A stretch of 7,335 nucleotides of DNA from Alistipes sp. (GCA_028691095.1 JAQUZZ010000062.1:1-7335); one strand, 5' to 3'; positions 1-7,328 are shown, counted from the first letter of the stretch. Notes: a model not told the origin generated them from the letters alone. Numbers and translations are program-made.

Positions 1-2
1 CC

Positions 3-257
3 ATGACTTCAGCCTTTGACATGGTGGAATCACGATGGTATTTCCTCTTATTGACCGGTTTTAGCGTATATTTTGCCATCATTGCATCAAAAAACTTGCA
101 GAAATCATCTGCCATACAAAATATTTCCGTAACTTTGTCCTCGGTGATCATAGCGATTTTTGTCTGTAATTCTTTGTATGTCAACACTATAAAGTTACAA
201 CAAATTTCGCTAATCACCAAATTTACAAGGACTTATAATTCGTCGAACTCACGTTAA
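3..257 (+). CDS. Small two-helix membrane protein, or C-terminal tail of a membrane protein entering from the left
   Basis: I do not recognise this family. The 84-residue frame has two hydrophobic stretches, about residues 13-28 and 41-60, each long enough to cross a membrane, then a polar tail rich in Lys, Thr, Ser and Asn. The first ATG lies at base 3, so the true start may be outside the window and this may be the end of a larger protein. The Glu-Ser-Arg-Trp-Tyr stretch just before the first helix loosely recalls the last helices of PMT-type lipid-linked-sugar glycosyltransferases, but this is only a resemblance. It ends 12 bases before the response regulator on the same strand. Sampled GC is about 35%, clearly below the downstream genes, which fits either foreign or gene-edge DNA or a chance ORF. 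Whether it is a real gene is uncertain. Confidence 0.4.
   Translation: MTSAFDMVESRWYFLLLTGFSVYFAIIASKNLQKSSAIQNISVTLSSVIIAIFVCNSLYVNTIKLQQISLITKFTRTYNSSNSR
130..137 (+). promoter_or_regulatory. Possible Bacteroidetes-type -7 box (TAACTTTG)
   Basis: TAACTTTG matches the Bacteroides primary sigma -7 consensus TAnnTTTG exactly. A start a few bases downstream would give the response-regulator operon a leader of roughly 125 bases. I see no TTTG-like -33 box at the usual spacing of about 20 bases upstream, and the site lies inside the small ORF, so it may be a chance match in AT-rich DNA. Confidence 0.2.
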
Positions 258-269
258 AATAGAGAGACA

Positions 270-647
270 ATGATTGACGCCAACAAAAAAACCATTTTTA
301 TTGTAGATGACAAAGCGGCAATTGCCAAAATTCTCGCATTATACTTTTCTCGGGATTATCATACGGTTCATTTCGACAATCCGCTTCCCGCCATCGAAGC
401 ATTGCAGGCAGGCAACATCCCGGATCTCATCATCTCTGACATCCGCATGCCTCAGATGCGTGGCGATGAATTTCTGCATTTCATTAAAAAGAATGAATTA
501 TTCAGTTCGATTCCGGTGATTATGCTCTCCAGTGAGGATAGCACGTCCGAGCGGATTCGTCTTCTTTCGGAGGGAGCAGAGGATTACATGGTCAAACCTT
601 TCAATCCTCAAGAACTAAAGGTGAGAGTCCAAAAGATTCTAAAATAA
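270..647 (+). CDS. Stand-alone CheY-like response regulator (single receiver domain)
   Basis: The 125-residue protein is one complete receiver domain with no output domain. The acidic pair is Asp13-Asp14 after the first strand (IFIVDD). The phosphoacceptor is Asp57 in the motif SDIRMP, the conserved hydroxyl residue is Ser87 (MLSSED), and the conserved Lys109 sits in VKPF. All residues needed for Mg2+ binding and phosphotransfer from a histidine kinase are therefore present. The length is normal for CheY/Spo0F-like proteins, so it should signal by binding a partner rather than DNA. The ATG at 270 places the first strand correctly. The stop is one base before the start of the sugar transferase, so the two are almost certainly co-transcribed and probably translationally coupled. 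The likely role is to pass a phosphorylation signal to the polysaccharide machinery encoded directly downstream. No kinase is in the window. Receiver identity is very secure; the target is inferred. Confidence 0.93.
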   Translation: MIDANKKTIFIVDDKAAIAKILALYFSRDYHTVHFDNPLPAIEALQAGNIPDLIISDIRMPQMRGDEFLHFIKKNELFSSIPVIMLSSEDSTSERIRLLSEGAEDYMVKPFNPQELKVRVQKILK

Positions 648-648
648 T

Positions 649-1869
649 ATGAGTGAAGCCAAACCGCTGTTGTTATATATCGGGTCGCACGAATTAACGC
701 TCAAGCATTTTCGTGAGCTTGCTGCCGAGCATTTTGAGTGGGTGAGTGGTGCTAATGTGTCGTCTGCTTGCAGCCAACTCTCCAGTTGTAACGCCACACA
801 ACCCATCGTACTCTGGGAAAAACAGGGCATAGCACGCGATCATGCCAACCTTATGATGTTTCGCAAAAGATGCCCGGACGCCTATATTTTGCTGATTGTC
901 GACGGTCTGACCCCGCAAGAAAAGAATGAGTATTTAAAAGCCAAGATCAACGATACCGTTTCCGCACAGATTCAACCGGAAGCATTTGAGCAGGGCATAG
1001 CATTGATCCGGAAAATGCAACGGTTGCAATCCACGGCTCACGCGTCCTCCGCTCAAGTCAAGCCTCAAGCGTCGATCACCTACTTTAGACTTCCGTTGTG
1101 GAAACGCACCTTTGATCTTGTCGTCTCCGCCATGGCGTTGCTTGTGCTGTCTCCTCTGTTGATTGTCACCGCATTGGCCATCCGGATCGAGAGCAAGGGC
1201 CCGATTGTCTACAAATCGAAACGCGTAGGTAGCAACTACAAGGTCTTTGACTTTCTGAAATTTCGCTCCATGTACACCGGAGCCGATCAACATCTGAAAA
1301 ACCTCCAATCGCTCAATCAATACAAATTTGACCAAACCCCCACCGCCTCTGGAGGGGACATAGGTGCAGAATTGCTGATCGACGATGACACCGAATGGGA
1401 CGACTCCTTGCAATTTGCCGAGGATGATCCCATCCTGATCTCCGACAATAAGATTATCCAGGAACAGCACTTCTTGGATCAAAAGAATTACGAACAAGAA
1501 CACGCTTTTGTGAAGTTGGAGAATGATCCTCGCATCACGCATGTGGGACACATAATTCGAAAATTAAGCATCGACGAACTTCCTCAATTATTCAATATTC
1601 TCAAAGGGGATATGTCGATCGTTGGGAATCGGCCTTTGCCCCTGTACGAAGCCGAACTGTTGACCAGCGATGAATATATCGAGCGCTTTATGGCTCCGGC
1701 GGGACTGACCGGACTCTGGCAGATCAAAAAAAGAGGAAACTCCGGAAGTATGTCGGCCGAAGAGCGCAAGCAGTTGGATATTGAATATGCCCATCATTTT
1801 TCATTGGCTATGGATCTTAAGATAATTTTAGGAACCTTCAGCGCGTTTATACAGAAAGAAAATGTGTAA
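649..1869 (+). CDS. Initiating sugar transferase (polyprenyl phosphate glycosylphosphotransferase) with degenerate N-terminal receiver-like domain
   Basis: This membrane enzyme should transfer a sugar phosphate from a nucleotide sugar to undecaprenyl phosphate, the first step of repeat-unit synthesis. The C-terminal part (about 152-406) is a bacterial sugar transferase domain (PglC/WcaJ/WbaP catalytic family). It has KRTFD before a hydrophobic re-entrant helix (156-178), then GPIVY, KRVG and the KFRSM motif (204-208). Further on are NDPRITHVG (292-300), the catalytic Asp309-Glu310 pair in SIDELPQL, GDMSIVGNRP (320-329; many relatives have GPRP) and GLTGLWQ (352-358). Residues about 5-126 follow the strand and helix order of a receiver, but the acidic pair, phosphoacceptor (LWEKQG around 55-60) and Lys (Gln107) are lost. 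The usual four N-terminal membrane helices of WcaJ/WbaP are absent. Residues about 214-291 form an extra acidic insertion before NDPR. The start is one base after the response regulator stop, and the end overlaps the next gene by 8 bases. Confidence 0.93.
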   Translation: MSEAKPLLLYIGSHELTLKHFRELAAEHFEWVSGANVSSACSQLSSCNATQPIVLWEKQGIARDHANLMMFRKRCPDAYILLIVDGLTPQEKNEYLKAKINDTVSAQIQPEAFEQGIALIRKMQRLQSTAHASSAQVKPQASITYFRLPLWKRTFDLVVSAMALLVLSPLLIVTALAIRIESKGPIVYKSKRVGSNYKVFDFLKFRSMYTGADQHLKNLQSLNQYKFDQTPTASGGDIGAELLIDDDTEWDDSLQFAEDDPILISDNKIIQEQHFLDQKNYEQEHAFVKLENDPRITHVGHIIRKLSIDELPQLFNILKGDMSIVGNRPLPLYEAELLTSDEYIERFMAPAGLTGLWQIKKRGNSGSMSAEERKQLDIEYAHHFSLAMDLKIILGTFSAFIQKENV

Positions 1870-2698
1870 AAACTCCTCTCTGCTCTCTTGCATCGGATGC
1901 ACACTGCTCTTCAGTTTGTCGCTCGGTGTACCCGCAAAGGCCTCCACGCTTTGGCAAAACGATTCGACCCAACTACCAAAGGTCGATTCGCCGCTCCGTG
2001 ACACGCTGGATCAAGCGGATGAGTTAGGCCCCTCGGGACGCGTCTTGACAGGCATCTCACTCCCCCCCTTGGCTGAGCTGTATGCCAATGCCGAGAACGT
2101 GCCTTTCGTGCAAACCCGTCAAAAACAAAAAGAGTTTGAAGCCCTCCAATTAAAGAGAGAGAAACGTAATTTTTTGTCATTTTTCAATGCCAATGGCAGC
2201 TATTACTACGGGAACAACGTCATCAGCAATCGTATGTACGACGACTCGGGAGCTCCGATTCCTTTAGATTACTCACAGCAACTCCAATCCCGCTACAACA
2301 TCGGAGCTTCGATCTCCATCCCTTTGGACAAACTCTTCGATCTGCGAGGCAGCGTGCGTCGTCAACAAAAAGTAGTCGAACGGGCCGAGATGGAGTTCCA
2401 AGCCGCTATTGAGGAGCGGAAAGTCACCATAGCAAGCCTCTATGCAAAGATTGTAAGTTTTATTCCCATCGTGAAAGCTGCGACCGAAAAGATGATTTTT
2501 GCCAATGCCCAATACGCCTTGAGCGAAAATGATTTTGTCAATGGTCAGATTACGGCCTCAGAGATCAGCGTCGAGAAGAGTCGGCAAATGCAGGCACTCT
2601 CCGAATATGAAAATGCCCGATCGGAATTATACGGCCTGTTGCTCCAACTGGAACTGGTATCGCACACCCAGATCATTTCGGAAAACGACGCAATGTAG
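1862..2698 (+). CDS. Half-length TolC-family outer-membrane protein
   Basis: The protein is probably the outer-membrane or periplasmic exit duct component of the polysaccharide exporter. Residues 1-27 look like a Sec signal peptide: Lys3, a hydrophobic core at about 7-23 and an AKA site with likely cleavage after Ala27. A low-complexity linker follows to about 65. Then come a helix (about 68-104), a strand-like segment with NANGSYYYG (109-117), a second strand with NIGASISIP (146-154), and long amphipathic helices from about 163 to 265. This order matches one repeat of the outer membrane efflux protein (OEP) fold. At 278 residues it is about half of a classic TolC, which carries two repeats, so six copies rather than three might be needed for a full barrel. 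That is inference. The start codon lies inside the end of the sugar transferase gene, pointing to translational coupling. Cys10 and Cys13 sit too early for a convincing lipobox. No SLBB or Poly_export (Wza) features are seen. Confidence 0.8.
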   Translation: MCKNSSLLSCIGCTLLFSLSLGVPAKASTLWQNDSTQLPKVDSPLRDTLDQADELGPSGRVLTGISLPPLAELYANAENVPFVQTRQKQKEFEALQLKREKRNFLSFFNANGSYYYGNNVISNRMYDDSGAPIPLDYSQQLQSRYNIGASISIPLDKLFDLRGSVRRQQKVVERAEMEFQAAIEERKVTIASLYAKIVSFIPIVKAATEKMIFANAQYALSENDFVNGQITASEISVEKSRQMQALSEYENARSELYGLLLQLELVSHTQIISENDAM

Positions 2699-2746
2699 AG
2701 GTTACCCCCCTTCGTTTGGGAATTCACTTTAAACACCTCATTGATT

Positions 2747-4942
2747 ATGAAATATTTCTTGTATATCGGCCGATTTCTCTATCGCATCCGAGTATGGTTA
2801 GTGCTATTACCCATACTATCTGTAATATACATGATCTGGAAAACGCGGAATATGGAGCGCACCTATGAGGCTCATGCCACCGTCTACACCGGTGTTGTCT
2901 CAGGGTATGATATGGGTGAAACGCTGGATCAGGGGATTGACTGGAATACGAAAAACGGAACCATTATCAACATGATGGATCTCATCCGAAGCGAGGCGAC
3001 CCTACGTCGTGTGTCGATGCGTCTGTTTGCGCGATGCCTGATTCACGGGGATCCCAACAACGACAACATCTACCTGAATGCGGCGACCTATCGTTGGATC
3101 GTGGAACGCACCCCAAAATATGTGCGCGATTTGGTGGTCAAAGAGGATGAAGACAAGACGGTGGAGAATTTCTTTGCGAATGTACAACCCAACAACAAAG
3201 ATCACCTCTACGGATTGTTTATGTGGGAGGCCAGTAAATACTTCGGGGTCAAGGATCTGAAGACGATCAATATTTCGCGATTGGAATCCAGCGATATGCT
3301 CAAGATCGAATACACCAACAACGATCCGGGCATTACATATCAAACCATCCTCATCCTAATCAAGGAGTTCTCCGATCAGTATCAACAGTTGCGATTCGGT
3401 GAAACCAATGATGCGATTGCCTATTTTACCAAAGAGTTAGCGGATGCTAAACTGAAATTAAATAGTGCTGAGGATGAGTTGACGAATTACAACCTTGAAA
3501 AAAAGGTCATCAACTACACCGATGAAACCAAGGAGGTGGCCTCGCTGACCAAAGCCTTTGAGATGCAGTATCAGGATGTAGCCATGGCCTACGCCAAAGC
3601 AAAGGCTACGGTGGAGAGTTTGGAGCAGCGCATTAATTTCAATGTGAACAATATGCGCCAGAATACCATCTTCCTGAGCAAGCTGAAGAAGGTCTCTGAA
3701 CTGCAAACCGAAATTACGAACATCGAAGCCTTCGGACAGAAGAGCGATGCCAATATCGAAAAAACCGCACAACTCAAACGCCAACTTCGGGAGGACGAGA
3801 ATGCCATATTGGCACTGAAAGACACCCTCAATGAGAACAAATATTCTCAAGAGGGGATTGTCCGCAAACAGTTTGTTGATGAGTGGCTGGAGCAATCCCT
3901 GGAATTGGCCAAAAGCGAAGCGCAGAAAAGGGTAATGGATCAGTGGAAAAATGAGTTGGATCAAAAATATGTCTTCTATGCGCCGATCGGCTCCACCATC
4001 AAATCCAAAGAACGAGAGATTGATTTCACCGAACGGACTTACCTCTCCCTGCAAAACGGACTGAATGCCGCGATTCTGCGCCTCCGCCAATTGCAGATGA
4101 CGACCAACACCCTGAAGGTGACGAACGAACCCTCGTACCCCATCTCTCCGCTACCGCATCAACGCAAGATGACCGTCACGTTAACCGGCATCTGCACGAT
4201 TCTCTTTGTCTTACTTTATTTCCTGATTTTGGAACTCATCGACCGAACATTGCGTGATCGGATTCGAGCCGAACGAATCACCAACGGGAGAGTATTGGGT
4301 GCAATTCCGGGGGATACCCGACGTTACCGGCAATTTAATACGCAAGCCAAAGAGTTAGCCATCCGCTTCTTGGCAAAAGCCATCGTGCCTTATTTTAAAG
4401 AGAAACGTCCGGTTGTGATCAACCTGATAAGCATGAATGCACACGAAGGCAAACATTTGATTGCGGAGATGTTGCGTTCCTATTGGCAAGCCAACGGAAT
4501 ACGGGTCAAGATTTGCTCCTATCACACCGACTACAATCCGCACAGTGACCGTTATGTACTTTCGCAACACTTTTCGGATTTTTGCGATGCCTGCGATTTC
4601 GATCTGATCTTGGTGATTCATCAGCCCTTAATTCGGGAGAGTGTTCCTTCTGCCTTGCTGCAAGAGGCACACATGAACGTGGTCATTGTCAAAGCACACG
4701 CCACGTGGAAGAATATCGACCAAGAGGCCTTGGAATCCTTGCAGACGCAAAGCGGCGAGACCCCCACTTTCATTGTATTGAACCAGACCTCACGGATTGT
4801 TACCGAAGATTTCACCGGAATGTTACCCCCCTATACGCCCTTCCGGCAGTGGATGTATCGTCTCTCTCAATTGGGTTTGACCGGTGATACGGTGAATCCC
4901 GACTCCGAAGAGGCGAACGACACTTCGACCGAAGAATCCTAA
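2747..4942 (+). CDS. Wzz/GumC-like polysaccharide co-polymerase with degenerate BY-kinase domain
   Basis: This inner-membrane protein should control polymer chain length and export. I use the ATG at 2747, giving 731 residues; a TTG six bases upstream is in frame but less likely. Helix TM1 is at about 16-31, and a Wzz-type periplasmic domain follows. A very long coiled-coil region covers about 219-460. The segment APIGS...KEREID...Y (412-432) resembles the conserved pre-membrane part of Wzc/GumC. A proline-rich stretch (462-470) precedes TM2 at 475-498. The cytoplasmic part keeps the linker VLGAIP (516-521) and an alternating strand and helix pattern typical of the CpsD/CapB ATPase fold. However, the Walker A region reads ISMNAHEGKH (561-570), with no Ser/Thr after the Lys. 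The Walker B region reads FDLILVIHQP (618-627), with no catalytic Asp. The C-terminus is acidic and lacks a tyrosine cluster. It is probably a pseudokinase PCP. It lies 5 bases before the Wzy-like gene. Confidence 0.88.
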   Translation: MKYFLYIGRFLYRIRVWLVLLPILSVIYMIWKTRNMERTYEAHATVYTGVVSGYDMGETLDQGIDWNTKNGTIINMMDLIRSEATLRRVSMRLFARCLIHGDPNNDNIYLNAATYRWIVERTPKYVRDLVVKEDEDKTVENFFANVQPNNKDHLYGLFMWEASKYFGVKDLKTINISRLESSDMLKIEYTNNDPGITYQTILILIKEFSDQYQQLRFGETNDAIAYFTKELADAKLKLNSAEDELTNYNLEKKVINYTDETKEVASLTKAFEMQYQDVAMAYAKAKATVESLEQRINFNVNNMRQNTIFLSKLKKVSELQTEITNIEAFGQKSDANIEKTAQLKRQLREDENAILALKDTLNENKYSQEGIVRKQFVDEWLEQSLELAKSEAQKRVMDQWKNELDQKYVFYAPIGSTIKSKEREIDFTERTYLSLQNGLNAAILRLRQLQMTTNTLKVTNEPSYPISPLPHQRKMTVTLTGICTILFVLLYFLILELIDRTLRDRIRAERITNGRVLGAIPGDTRRYRQFNTQAKELAIRFLAKAIVPYFKEKRPVVINLISMNAHEGKHLIAEMLRSYWQANGIRVKICSYHTDYNPHSDRYVLSQHFSDFCDACDFDLILVIHQPLIRESVPSALLQEAHMNVVIVKAHATWKNIDQEALESLQTQSGETPTFIVLNQTSRIVTEDFTGMLPPYTPFRQWMYRLSQLGLTGDTVNPDSEEANDTSTEES

Positions 4943-4947
4943 ATCGC

Positions 4948-6417
4948 ATGATCCTGCCCCCTACATCCTATCGTAAGCTCACCCCCTTTCTGATCGTTTG
5001 TGGTCTATTGGGGGGTGTAGTGCTTCTGATCGAGCTTATGTTGCTGTTTGGATGGGTTGCGGGGAGCATGGTCGCCCTCTTGCCTTTGTGTGTTCTAATG
5101 GGGGTGGCTCTCTCTTTGCGTCCCTATTTTGCCATGTGGTTGTTCATCCTCTTGAATTACTACATCATGGGGCTCTCGCGGTACCTCCCGCTCAAATCCG
5201 GAATGATGATGATGGGCTTTGCCTTGTTGCTGCTCTGCCTCATCCTCCTCAATCAGATGTTCCGCAAGATCTCGTGGCGCAATGGATTGACCAGCCTTAC
5301 TCTCTTTTGGGGAGGGTGGTTGGTGTATTGTGTGGTGATGGCATTCCTCCCGGGAGGAAACTTCGACGCATGGTTGATTGCCTTCAACGGATACGCCCTG
5401 ATTCCCTTTCTGTTGGCACTGCTGCTGCCCATTCTCTTTCACCGCTATCGTGATCTGAAGTTGTTGATTCTGGCCTTCTCCATCCTGACACTCACCGCAA
5501 TGGGCAAGGCGCTGTGTCAAAAATTCATCGGCTTCGATACCGCCGAAAAGATTTTTCTCTATGTCAACGGGGGTGCCCGAACCCATCTGATCTGGTCGGG
5601 AACGCGATACTTCTCCATCTACACCGACGCGGGAAACTTTGGGTCGGCAATGGCGATGGCAATGGTTGTCTGCTCGATCGTCGCGCTCTATGTGCATAAG
5701 GGGTGGCGCATCTATTATCTCTGCGTGGCGGCCTTGGCGGCCTACGGATTGGGAATGTCCGGCACACGAAGCGCCATGATCATTCCCTTTATGGGATACC
5801 TCACCTATGTGGCCACCACCCGACGATGGAAAATCATCTTTGTTGGGGTTATCTTGCTCTTGGGATGTTTCGTTTTCTTCAAATATACGACTTACGGACA
5901 GGGAAATTCGATGATCCGAAGAATGCGATCCGCCTTCCACCCCACGGAGGATACTTCGTTTCAGGTGCGCATGAACAATCAGGCGCGCCTGCGTTATATC
6001 ATGGCTGAGAAACCTTTCGGTATCGGCATGGGACTGGGCGGAGGAAAAGCCAAACGTTTTGACGAAAAAGCAATCACCTCGTGGATCGCTACGGACTCTT
6101 GGTTTGTGCTCCTGTGGGTCGAGATGGGGTGGGTGGGTCTTTCGCTCTATATGTTGATGCACTTGCTGATTATCGCGGTGGGAGGCTGGAAAATCCTCTT
6201 CCACATCCGAGACCCGCAGCTCCAAGGGCTCTTAGTAGCCTTGCTGGCCGGCGTTGCCGGGATGTGGGCGGGCGGATATGCCAATGAGATCATGAATTTT
6301 CCGAACGGCCCCATGGTTTGTGTGTTTGAAGCGATGATTTTTGCAGGCCCTCGCATGGATCGAGCCCTGCGTAGTGGAACAGCGGATGCAGATTCTCAAC
6401 CAGATTGGATGTTATGA
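4948..6417 (+). CDS. O-antigen polymerase/ligase-like membrane protein (Wzy/WaaL superfamily)
   Basis: This 489-residue protein is strongly hydrophobic throughout, with roughly a dozen membrane segments. It carries the hallmarks of the Wzy_C/O-antigen ligase family. The motif MSGTRSA (270-276) closes a helix, and a large extracytoplasmic loop (about 312-375) contains basic residues including Arg341, Arg347 and Arg349. The family pattern EKPFGIGMG (354-362) follows. An earlier loop has an SGTRYFSIYTDAGNFG stretch with charged residues. The enzyme would act at the periplasmic face, joining lipid-linked repeat units (Wzy) or transferring glycan to an acceptor (WaaL-like); sequence alone does not separate these. 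Its position directly after the Wzz/GumC-like gene favours a polymerase of the co-polymerase-dependent pathway. An ATG run encodes four consecutive Met residues at the start of one helix. The stop overlaps the next start as ATGA, so translation is probably coupled. Confidence 0.87.
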   Translation: MILPPTSYRKLTPFLIVCGLLGGVVLLIELMLLFGWVAGSMVALLPLCVLMGVALSLRPYFAMWLFILLNYYIMGLSRYLPLKSGMMMMGFALLLLCLILLNQMFRKISWRNGLTSLTLFWGGWLVYCVVMAFLPGGNFDAWLIAFNGYALIPFLLALLLPILFHRYRDLKLLILAFSILTLTAMGKALCQKFIGFDTAEKIFLYVNGGARTHLIWSGTRYFSIYTDAGNFGSAMAMAMVVCSIVALYVHKGWRIYYLCVAALAAYGLGMSGTRSAMIIPFMGYLTYVATTRRWKIIFVGVILLLGCFVFFKYTTYGQGNSMIRRMRSAFHPTEDTSFQVRMNNQARLRYIMAEKPFGIGMGLGGGKAKRFDEKAITSWIATDSWFVLLWVEMGWVGLSLYMLMHLLIIAVGGWKILFHIRDPQLQGLLVALLAGVAGMWAGGYANEIMNFPNGPMVCVFEAMIFAGPRMDRALRSGTADADSQPDWML

Positions 6418-7328
6418 CACTCTCTCCTCAAATATCGGTTATCACCGTCAATTACAACGGACTGGAGGATACCACGGCCTTGATTGCATCGTTGCGCAAG
6501 GTGATCCACAGTTGCAGGGTCGAGATTGTGGTGGTGGACAACGGATCGCGGCAGGATGAAACGCAGCTCCTGCGCCAACGATTTCCGGACGATGAGGCCC
6601 TAACGCTGATTCGCAGCGAGCAAAATCGGGGCTTTGCCGGAGGCAACAACCTCGGATTTCGAGAGGCCAAGGCTCCGTGGCTGTTTCTGCTGAACAACGA
6701 CACGGTGGTCGAAGAGGATCATTGGGAGTCTCTCCTTCAATTTATGGAGCAACACCCCCAGGTGGGTGCGCTGTCGCCGAAAATATGTTTTGCCTTTCCG
6801 CCCTATGCTGTGCAGTTTGCCGGATACACCCCCCTGAGTCGCATTACGTTGCGCAATGCACTGATTGGCTTCGGGCAGACCGATGGCGCAGCCTACGCAA
6901 CCCCACACTCTACGCCCTATTGTCACGGGGCGGCCATGCTGGTGCGGCGCGAGGCGCTGGAACGGGCGGGCGTCATGCCGGAGTGTTACTTCCTCTACTA
7001 CGAGGAGTTGGATTGGTCGGTACGCATTACCGAGGCAGGATATACCTTGTGGTATCTTCCTTCGGTGACCCTTTTTCATAAGGAGAGCCAGAGTACGGGG
7101 CAGGAGAGTCCGCTGCGCACCTACTATCTGACCCGCAACCGTCTTTGGTTTGCGCAACGCAATCGGAAGGGGATGGAGCGACTCCTCTCGTGGGGCTATC
7201 AGTTTGGGGTCGCAATTCCCAAGGCGATTCTCCAACATGGGGTTCATCGCAACGGAGCTGGAGTGCGAGCCGTCATCCGAGGGGCAGTGGATTTCCTGCG
7301 AGGAAAAGATCACAAGGGCGATTTATGA
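6414..7328 (+). CDS. GT2-family glycosyltransferase, rhamnosyltransferase-like
   Basis: This cytoplasmic, GT-A fold enzyme should add a sugar from a nucleotide donor to the growing lipid-linked repeat unit. It begins ISVITVNYNG (7-16), then VVVDNGS (39-45), NRGFAGGNN (71-79) and LLNNDT (92-97), where the Asn-Asn-Asp takes the place of the DXD metal site. Later come CHGAAML (170-176) and FLYYEELDWSVR (193-204), with the probable catalytic base region Glu197-Glu198 to Asp200. This set is typical of the GT2 group that includes many rhamnosyltransferases (WcaE/RfbN-like), but donor and acceptor cannot be read from sequence. I chose the ATG at 6414, which overlaps the upstream TGA as ATGA; an in-frame TTG at 6405 would add three residues. 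The 304-residue length is normal for the group. Parts of this gene are clearly richer in GC than genes on the left (one 60-base line is about 73%). It ends in another ATGA overlap with the next gene. Confidence 0.92.
   Translation: MTLSPQISVITVNYNGLEDTTALIASLRKVIHSCRVEIVVVDNGSRQDETQLLRQRFPDDEALTLIRSEQNRGFAGGNNLGFREAKAPWLFLLNNDTVVEEDHWESLLQFMEQHPQVGALSPKICFAFPPYAVQFAGYTPLSRITLRNALIGFGQTDGAAYATPHSTPYCHGAAMLVRREALERAGVMPECYFLYYEELDWSVRITEAGYTLWYLPSVTLFHKESQSTGQESPLRTYYLTRNRLWFAQRNRKGMERLLSWGYQFGVAIPKAILQHGVHRNGAGVRAVIRGAVDFLRGKDHKGDL

Noticed and set aside
201..224. Direct repeat CAAATTT at 201-207 and 218-224, in the AT-rich region before the response regulator
   Set aside because: Seven-base repeats are expected by chance in such AT-rich DNA, and only two copies are present. 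Without comparative data it cannot be called an operator.
2698..2739. Possible hairpin in the gap between the TolC-like and co-polymerase genes (GAGGT/ACCTC ends, CCC/GGG inside)
   Set aside because: The stems are only 3-5 bases with a large loop, and no T-run follows, so neither a terminator nor a regulatory RNA is supported.
2741..2746. TTG start at 2741 for the co-polymerase
   Set aside because: An ATG two codons downstream at 2747 gives the same protein with the usual start codon, and the extra residues add nothing recognisable.
5095..6225. Long 376-residue open frame on the minus strand
   Set aside because: It lies entirely opposite the Wzy-like gene, whose membrane-segment codons naturally give a His-, Gln- and Glu-rich antisense frame. 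It shows no domain logic, no matching neighbours and no plausible fold.
6405..6413. TTG start at 6405 for the GT2 enzyme
   Set aside because: The ATG at 6414 makes an ATGA overlap with the upstream stop, repeated at the gene's own end, and leaves a standard distance to the first GT2 strand.
6600..7313. Minus-strand frame of 237 residues, and similar ones at 934-1551 and 3458-4090
   Set aside because: Each sits opposite a gene with clear conserved motifs on the + strand and shows no recognisable motifs of its own, so they are shadows.
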